From: Enterococcus sp. DIV0660C
Lineage (GTDB): Bacteria > Bacillota > Bacilli > Lactobacillales > Enterococcaceae
NCBI RefSeq assembly: GCF_017316125.1
Contig: NZ_JAFLWA010000003.1
Span: forward strand, 62,001-126,000
DNA: 64,000 nt
Direction of reading: 5' to 3'
A model generated the notes under the pieces. It was not told where the DNA came from. It did no database searches and saw only the letters and a program-made list of their open reading frames with translations. Below, piece by piece: positions 60,316 to 64,000 of the stretch (positions are counted from its first letter, which is position 1; each line of letters starts with the position of its first letter). Position numbers and translations under genes: made by a program.

Positions 60316-61347
60316 ATGCAACAAAAAATCGCAGTGTTAGGTCCTGGGTCATGGGGGACGGCACTAGCCCAGGTGCTTGCAGAAAATGGTCATGATGTAA
60401 GGATCTGGGGACACCGAGCAGAACAAGTAACTGAAATCAACACAAAGCATACGAATCAACGATATTTACCAGAACTGAAGTTAGCAACATCTATTCGGGC
60501 GTTTACTGAAATGGAAGAAGCCTTAGCTGAGGTAGATACTATTTTATTCGTGGTGCCAACGAAAGCCATTCGCTCTGTTGCGCAAGAAGTAATAATGAAA
60601 ATGACACCAAACACGAAGCCTGTCATCATTCATGCCAGCAAGGGATTGGAACAAAAGACCCATAAGCGCATTTCAGAAATTTTACTAGAAGAAATCCCAG
60701 TGGAACAAAGAAAAGCAGTCGTTGTCTTATCTGGACCAAGTCATGCTGAGGAAGTAGTCAATCATGATATCACAACAATCACAGCAGCAAGTACGAATAC
60801 AGAAGCTGCAAAATACGTCCAAGAATTATTTATGAACAGTTATTTCCGAGTTTATACCAATCCTGACGTCATCGGAGTTGAGATGGGGGCAGCGCTGAAA
60901 AATATTATTGCGATCGGCACAGGAGCCATTCATGGTCTGGGTTTTGGCGATAATGCCAAAGCTGCAATCATGACAAGAGGCTTAGCTGAAATCAGTCGTT
61001 TAGGCGTTGCAATGGGTGCTAACCCGTTAACCTTCATTGGATTAAGCGGTGTTGGTGATCTGATCGTCACAGGGACGAGTGTTCATTCTCGTAATTGGCG
61101 GGCGGGAAATTTATTAGGACAAGGCCAAAAATTACCCGAAGTATTGGAAAATATGGGGATGGTAGTCGAAGGTGTCAATACGACACAAGCAGCTATGGAA
61201 TTAGCCCGTAGTATGGGTGTGGAAATGCCGATAACACAAACGATTTATGAAGTTCTCTATGAAGGAAAAGATATCAAAAAAGCAGCAAAAGAAATTATGC
61301 TACGTGATGGAAAAGTTGAAAACGAATTTTCATTAACTATTTTTTAA
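60316..61347 (+). CDS. gpsA: Glycerol-3-phosphate dehydrogenase (NAD(P)+)
   Basis: Makes sn-glycerol-3-phosphate from dihydroxyacetone phosphate for phospholipid synthesis; 343 residues. The Rossmann start is [29 protein letters not shown] follows, and the active-site Lys lies in [31 protein letters not shown] is conserved. SD AAAGGAG. It links glycolysis upstream in the window to lipid synthesis. Confidence 0.96.
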   Translation: MQQKIAVLGPGSWGTALAQVLAENGHDVRIWGHRAEQVTEINTKHTNQRYLPELKLATSIRAFTEMEEALAEVDTILFVVPTKAIRSVAQEVIMKMTPNTKPVIIHASKGLEQKTHKRISEILLEEIPVEQRKAVVVLSGPSHAEEVVNHDITTITAASTNTEAAKYVQELFMNSYFRVYTNPDVIGVEMGAALKNIIAIGTGAIHGLGFGDNAKAAIMTRGLAEISRLGVAMGANPLTFIGLSGVGDLIVTGTSVHSRNWRAGNLLGQGQKLPEVLENMGMVVEGVNTTQAAMELARSMGVEMPITQTIYEVLYEGKDIKKAAKEIMLRDGKVENEFSLTIF

Positions 61348-61361
61348 AGGAGTCGTCAATC

Positions 61362-62276
61362 ATGAAAGTAAAAAAAGCAGTTATTCCAGCAGCTGGATTA
61401 GGAACAAGATTTTTACCAGCTACGAAAGCAATGGCCAAAGAAATGTTACCAATCGTGGACAAACCAACGATTCAATTTATCGTCGAAGAAGCATTGAAAT
61501 CAGGTATTGAAGATATTTTGATTGTTACTGGAAAAGCGAAACGTCCAATTGAAGATCATTTTGATGCCAATATTGAACTAGAAACAAATCTTCGTGAAAA
61601 AGGAAAAAATGATTTATTGAAATTAGTTGAAGAAACAACGGATGTTAATCTACATTTCATCCGTCAATCTCATCCTAAAGGGTTAGGACATGCTGTTTTG
61701 CAAGCCAAAGCATTTATCGGTAATGAACCATTTGTTGTCATGCTTGGTGATGACATCATGGAAGACAAGATTCCGTTAACACAGCAATTGATCAATGACT
61801 ATGAAGAAACGCATGCTTCAACCCTTGCTGTGATGGAAGTACCACATGAAGAAACATCAAAATATGGTATTATCAATCCAGGCGGCGAATTAGAAAAAGG
61901 GCTGTACAATGTGAAAAACTTTGTAGAAAAACCAGATCCAAGCAAAGCACCAAGTGACTTAGCAATCATTGGCCGTTACTTGTTGACTCCAGAAATCTTT
62001 GATGTTTTAGAAAACCAAGAACCTGGTGCGGGAAATGAAATCCAATTAACGGATGCCATTGACACTTTGAATAAAACACAGCGCGTCTTCGCTCGTCAAT
62101 TTACAGGTCAACGTTTTGATGTGGGAGACAAATTTGGGTTTATGAAAACAAGTATTGAATATGGATTAAAACATCCAGAAGTTGGTGCGCCATTAAAAGA
62201 ATATATCATTGAGTTGAGCAAAACATTAGCAACTCCAGCAAAAGAAACAAAAAAAGTTGAATCAAAAGAAAAATAA
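61362..62276 (+). CDS. galU: UTP-glucose-1-phosphate uridylyltransferase
   Basis: Makes UDP-glucose for glycolipids, teichoic acid decoration and capsule; 304 residues. The nucleotide-binding start is [20 protein letters not shown], and LGDDIMEDK and VEKPDP are family motifs. It is the last gene of the hprK-lgt-gpsA-galU run and ends at a strong terminator. Confidence 0.96.
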   Translation: MKVKKAVIPAAGLGTRFLPATKAMAKEMLPIVDKPTIQFIVEEALKSGIEDILIVTGKAKRPIEDHFDANIELETNLREKGKNDLLKLVEETTDVNLHFIRQSHPKGLGHAVLQAKAFIGNEPFVVMLGDDIMEDKIPLTQQLINDYEETHASTLAVMEVPHEETSKYGIINPGGELEKGLYNVKNFVEKPDPSKAPSDLAIIGRYLLTPEIFDVLENQEPGAGNEIQLTDAIDTLNKTQRVFARQFTGQRFDVGDKFGFMKTSIEYGLKHPEVGAPLKEYIIELSKTLATPAKETKKVESKEK

Positions 62277-62295
62277 GTTACTTTTGCGTAAGAAA

Positions 62296-62339
62296 GAGCC
62301 TCAACTACTCATAGTTTACTAGTAGTTGAGGCTTTTTTT
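62296..62339 (+). terminator. galU terminator
   Basis: AGCCTCAACTACT pairs exactly with AGTAGTTGAGGCT, then seven T residues. Confidence 0.95.
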
Positions 62340-62368
62340 CATAAAAACAAGAATTGGTAGTATTTTAT

Positions 62369-62397
62369 TTGTCTAAAAAAATGGGAAATGCTATTCT
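62369..62397 (+). promoter_or_regulatory. Promoter of the DUF948/YtxH pair
   Basis: TTGTCT (62369-62374), 17 bp, TATTCT (62392-62397), 31 bp before the DUF948 start. Confidence 0.65.
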
Positions 62398-62428
62398 TAA
62401 GAGGAGAGACAAGGGAAGGAGATTGATT

Positions 62429-62869
62429 ATGACAGGCGGAGAAATCGCAGGATTGATTGCAGCAATTGCCTTTGCTGTGTTAGTAGTATTTTTAGTACGA
62501 ATTTTGATGCAAGTATCAAAAACGTTAGAAAAAGTGGATAAAACTGTTGCAGAAGCAAATACAACGATTGCCATTGTAACAAAAGATGTGGATATCTTAT
62601 CACGACAAGTAGAAGGTCTACTTGTGAAAAGTAATGACTTGCTTGAAGATGTCAATGGGAAAGTCGCAACAATTGATCCATTGTTTACAGCTGTAGCTGA
62701 TCTAAGTGAAAGTGTTTCAGAATTGAATTCTTCAAGTAAAAATTTAGTGACAAAAGTTGGCGGTATTGGCAAGACAACCGCTAAGGCAACTGTTGCTGGA
62801 AAAGTCGGCGGAACAGCAATGAAATTTTTTAAAAATAAAAAACAAGATGAACAGACAGGAGGAATTTAA
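62429..62869 (+). CDS. DUF948 domain-containing membrane protein
   Basis: A 146-residue protein with one N-terminal membrane helix (about 5-27), a coiled-coil region rich in Val, Asp and Thr (KTLEKVDKTVAEANTTIAIV), and a basic tail. It matches DUF948 (YtxG-like). The ATG at 62429 has GGAAGGAGA upstream; the longer frame back to 62354 would run through the promoter. It is paired with YtxH two bases later, as ytxG-ytxH in Bacillus general-stress operons. Confidence 0.87.
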   Translation: MTGGEIAGLIAAIAFAVLVVFLVRILMQVSKTLEKVDKTVAEANTTIAIVTKDVDILSRQVEGLLVKSNDLLEDVNGKVATIDPLFTAVADLSESVSELNSSSKNLVTKVGGIGKTTAKATVAGKVGGTAMKFFKNKKQDEQTGGI

Positions 62870-62871
62870 AT

Positions 62872-63453
62872 ATGGCTAAAAAAGGTGGATTTCTATTAGG
62901 TGCAGTAATTGGTGGAACAGCAGCGGCAGTGGCAGCGTTATTGTTAGCACCAAAATCAGGAAAAGAGTTACGCGATGAGCTAGCAGCACAAGCAGATGAT
63001 TTATTGGATGCAGCTTCAGATTATACTGATCTTGCAAAAGAAAAATCTGCAGAATTAACAGATATCGCAAAAGAAAAAGCGGCAGACCTTTCACAACAAG
63101 CAGGTGAGTTAGCTGGAAATATCAAAAATAAAGTCGATCAAACGACAGACCAAGTAAGTGATGAATCAGATGATATTTTAGTTAATTTAAAAGAACAATC
63201 AGCAGACCTATCTGATCGTTTTAAAAAATCAGCAGACGAACTAAAAGAGCAAACAGCAGATTTAGGCAGTCTTGCAAAAGACACAACAGCAGATATTGCA
63301 GGAGATGTGAAGGATTCTGCAGTACAAGCAAAAGAAACAGTCAAAGATGGTGTTGCAGAAGCAAAACCTGTCGTTGAAGATGCAAAAGATTTAGCAGACA
63401 TGGCAAAAGAAGATGTGAAAGATGCTGCTAAAAAAGTTGTAGAAGAAAAATAA
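62872..63453 (+). CDS. YtxH-like general stress protein
   Basis: A 193-residue protein. The N-terminal glycine/alanine-rich membrane segment (GGFLLGAVIGGTAAAVAALL, about 5-24) is followed by APKSGKELRDEL, the YtxH signature. The rest is a long amphipathic helix region with loose 11-residue repeats (such as LAKEKSAELTD / IAKEKAADLSQ), like LEA stress proteins. SD AGGAGG. It ends at a strong terminator. Confidence 0.88.
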   Translation: MAKKGGFLLGAVIGGTAAAVAALLLAPKSGKELRDELAAQADDLLDAASDYTDLAKEKSAELTDIAKEKAADLSQQAGELAGNIKNKVDQTTDQVSDESDDILVNLKEQSADLSDRFKKSADELKEQTADLGSLAKDTTADIAGDVKDSAVQAKETVKDGVAEAKPVVEDAKDLADMAKEDVKDAAKKVVEEK

Positions 63454-63464
63454 ACTACATTGTT

Positions 63465-63507
63465 AAAGAGGGTAGGTCGGAATAATTTCCGATCTACCCT
63501 CTTTTTG
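63465..63507. terminator. Terminator after the ytxH-like gene
   Basis: AAAGAGGGTAGGTCGGAA pairs with TTCCGATCTACCCTCTTT (one G-U pair) around a short loop, then T residues. Confidence 0.94.
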
Positions 63508-63605
63508 TGTTAAGTATCGTGGAGTGAAATCAATTTAAACAATCCGTTTCTTTGTTTGCTAAATGCCATTAGTAAAATGAGCCTCTGTGTGCTATAACCT
63601 CAAGT

Positions 63606-63718
63606 CACGGTGTTCCCCAAGCAACTTCTCGAAATAATTCACAACTGTCCAAAAATATGAAAAGCTATTTTTGTCAATTGCTCATTATTTTCGGAGTTGA
63701 CCACTTGGAGCCACAACC
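63606..63718 (-). repeat. 3'-end hairpin repeat (after the peptidase gene)
   Basis: On the minus strand the unit starts with GGTTGTGGC (63718-63710), right after the peptidase stop codon, and ends with GGAACACCGTG (63616-63606). Between them, CAACTCCGAAAATAAT and ATTATTTCGAGAAGTTG form a long imperfect stem, with an inner CAATTGACAAAAATA helix. The ends equal those of the phoU repeat. Confidence 0.8.
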
Positions 63719-64000
63719 TTATTCCAAAATCAACAATTCTTTAGGCGTTGTCGTAAATGGCACACAACCATCTTTCGTTACATAAACACAATCTTCAATA
63801 CGCACACCAACTTGCTCAGGAATATAAATACCTGGTTCAAGAGAGAAACACATACCTTCTTCAATAACTAAATCGTTACCTTCAACTAAAGATGGATATT
63901 CATGAACAGTTGTCCCAATTCCATGTCCTAAACGATGATTGAAGTATTCACCATAGCCATAGCGATCAATTACACCACGAGCAATCTGATCCAATTCACC
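63719..64000 (-). CDS. Xaa-Pro peptidase (M24 family), C-terminal part
   Basis: The C-terminal 93 or so residues of a metallopeptidase of the PepP/PepQ type; the frame runs on past the right edge, so the gene is cut. Visible metal-site motifs are [26 protein letters not shown] and [11 protein letters not shown], which supply His and two Glu ligands. Such enzymes cleave Xaa-Pro bonds in the cytosol. The ending LLILE and the adjacent 3' repeat are noted. Dipeptidase or aminopeptidase cannot be decided from this part. Confidence 0.88.
   Translation of the reverse strand, partial: GELDQIARGVIDRYGYGEYFNHRLGHGIGTTVHEYPSLVEGNDLVIEEGMCFSLEPGIYIPEQVGVRIEDCVYVTKDGCVPFTTTPKELLILE

Overview
The window is a 64 kb piece of a low-GC Firmicutes chromosome. 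Protein content and gene order indicate Enterococcus, probably the E. faecium/E. hirae group. This is inferred from a 71-residue F-type c subunit, a liaXYZ-type locus next to hprK-lgt-gpsA-galU, DUF2969 and EpuA proteins, a GlcNAc-type GntR regulator and many TTG/GTG starts with strong Shine-Dalgarno (SD) sequences. It is mostly conserved core genome. I see no insertion sequence, prophage, integrase, CRISPR array or resistance gene.

Layout. 1-5.4 kb: the end of a KtrB/TrkH potassium transporter, a glyoxalase-like gene and a Nudix gene that diverge around a palindromic operator, and a leftward lipL-dNTPase-HAD phosphatase operon. 5.5-9.7 kb: ywiB, rpoE (delta), tRNA-Arg, rpoN (sigma-54), then cggR. 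9.7-14.3 kb: the lower-glycolysis cluster gap-pgk-tpiA-eno, with a tandem CggR operator in front of cggR. 14.4-16.8 kb: small membrane and hydrolase genes and a yjdI/yjdJ-like pair. 17-21 kb: secG-estA-rnr-smpB. 21.2-29.8 kb: the F1Fo ATP synthase operon atpBEFHAGDC, ywzB, murA and a small epuA gene. 29.8-32.5 kb: yidD, a GNAT, a ROK kinase, a DUF2969 gene, tRNA-Tyr/tRNA-Gln and a 56-residue ORF.

32.5-37.6 kb is the most unusual part. A TetR regulator diverges from a 1413-residue gene that fuses two BadF/HgdC-type ATPase domains to a dehydratase/double-cubane-like part, with a near-perfect 15-bp inverted repeat between them. 37.7-40 kb: a NagR-like GntR regulator with an operator inside its own promoter, a YigZ protein, a small unknown gene and an orphan PTS EIIB. 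40-48.5 kb: comFA-comFC-hpf-secA-prfB-ftsEX, with prfB carrying the classical programmed +1 frameshift. 48.6-55.5 kb: cardiolipin synthase and the phosphate operon pstS-C-A-B-B-phoU. 55.8-62.3 kb: liaXYZ (daptomycin/envelope-stress locus), hprK, lgt, gpsA and galU. 62.4-64 kb: a DUF948/YtxH pair and the end of a leftward Xaa-Pro peptidase.

Beyond the genes, three kinds of non-coding signal stand out: (i) operators readable from symmetry (CggR, NagR, TetR, Nudix); (ii) a ~108-nt element upstream of pstS with covering stems that looks like a structured RNA; (iii) a ~113-120 bp hairpin-forming repeat that starts right after stop codons, in the orientation of the upstream gene, at phoU (with a second partial unit) and at the peptidase gene.
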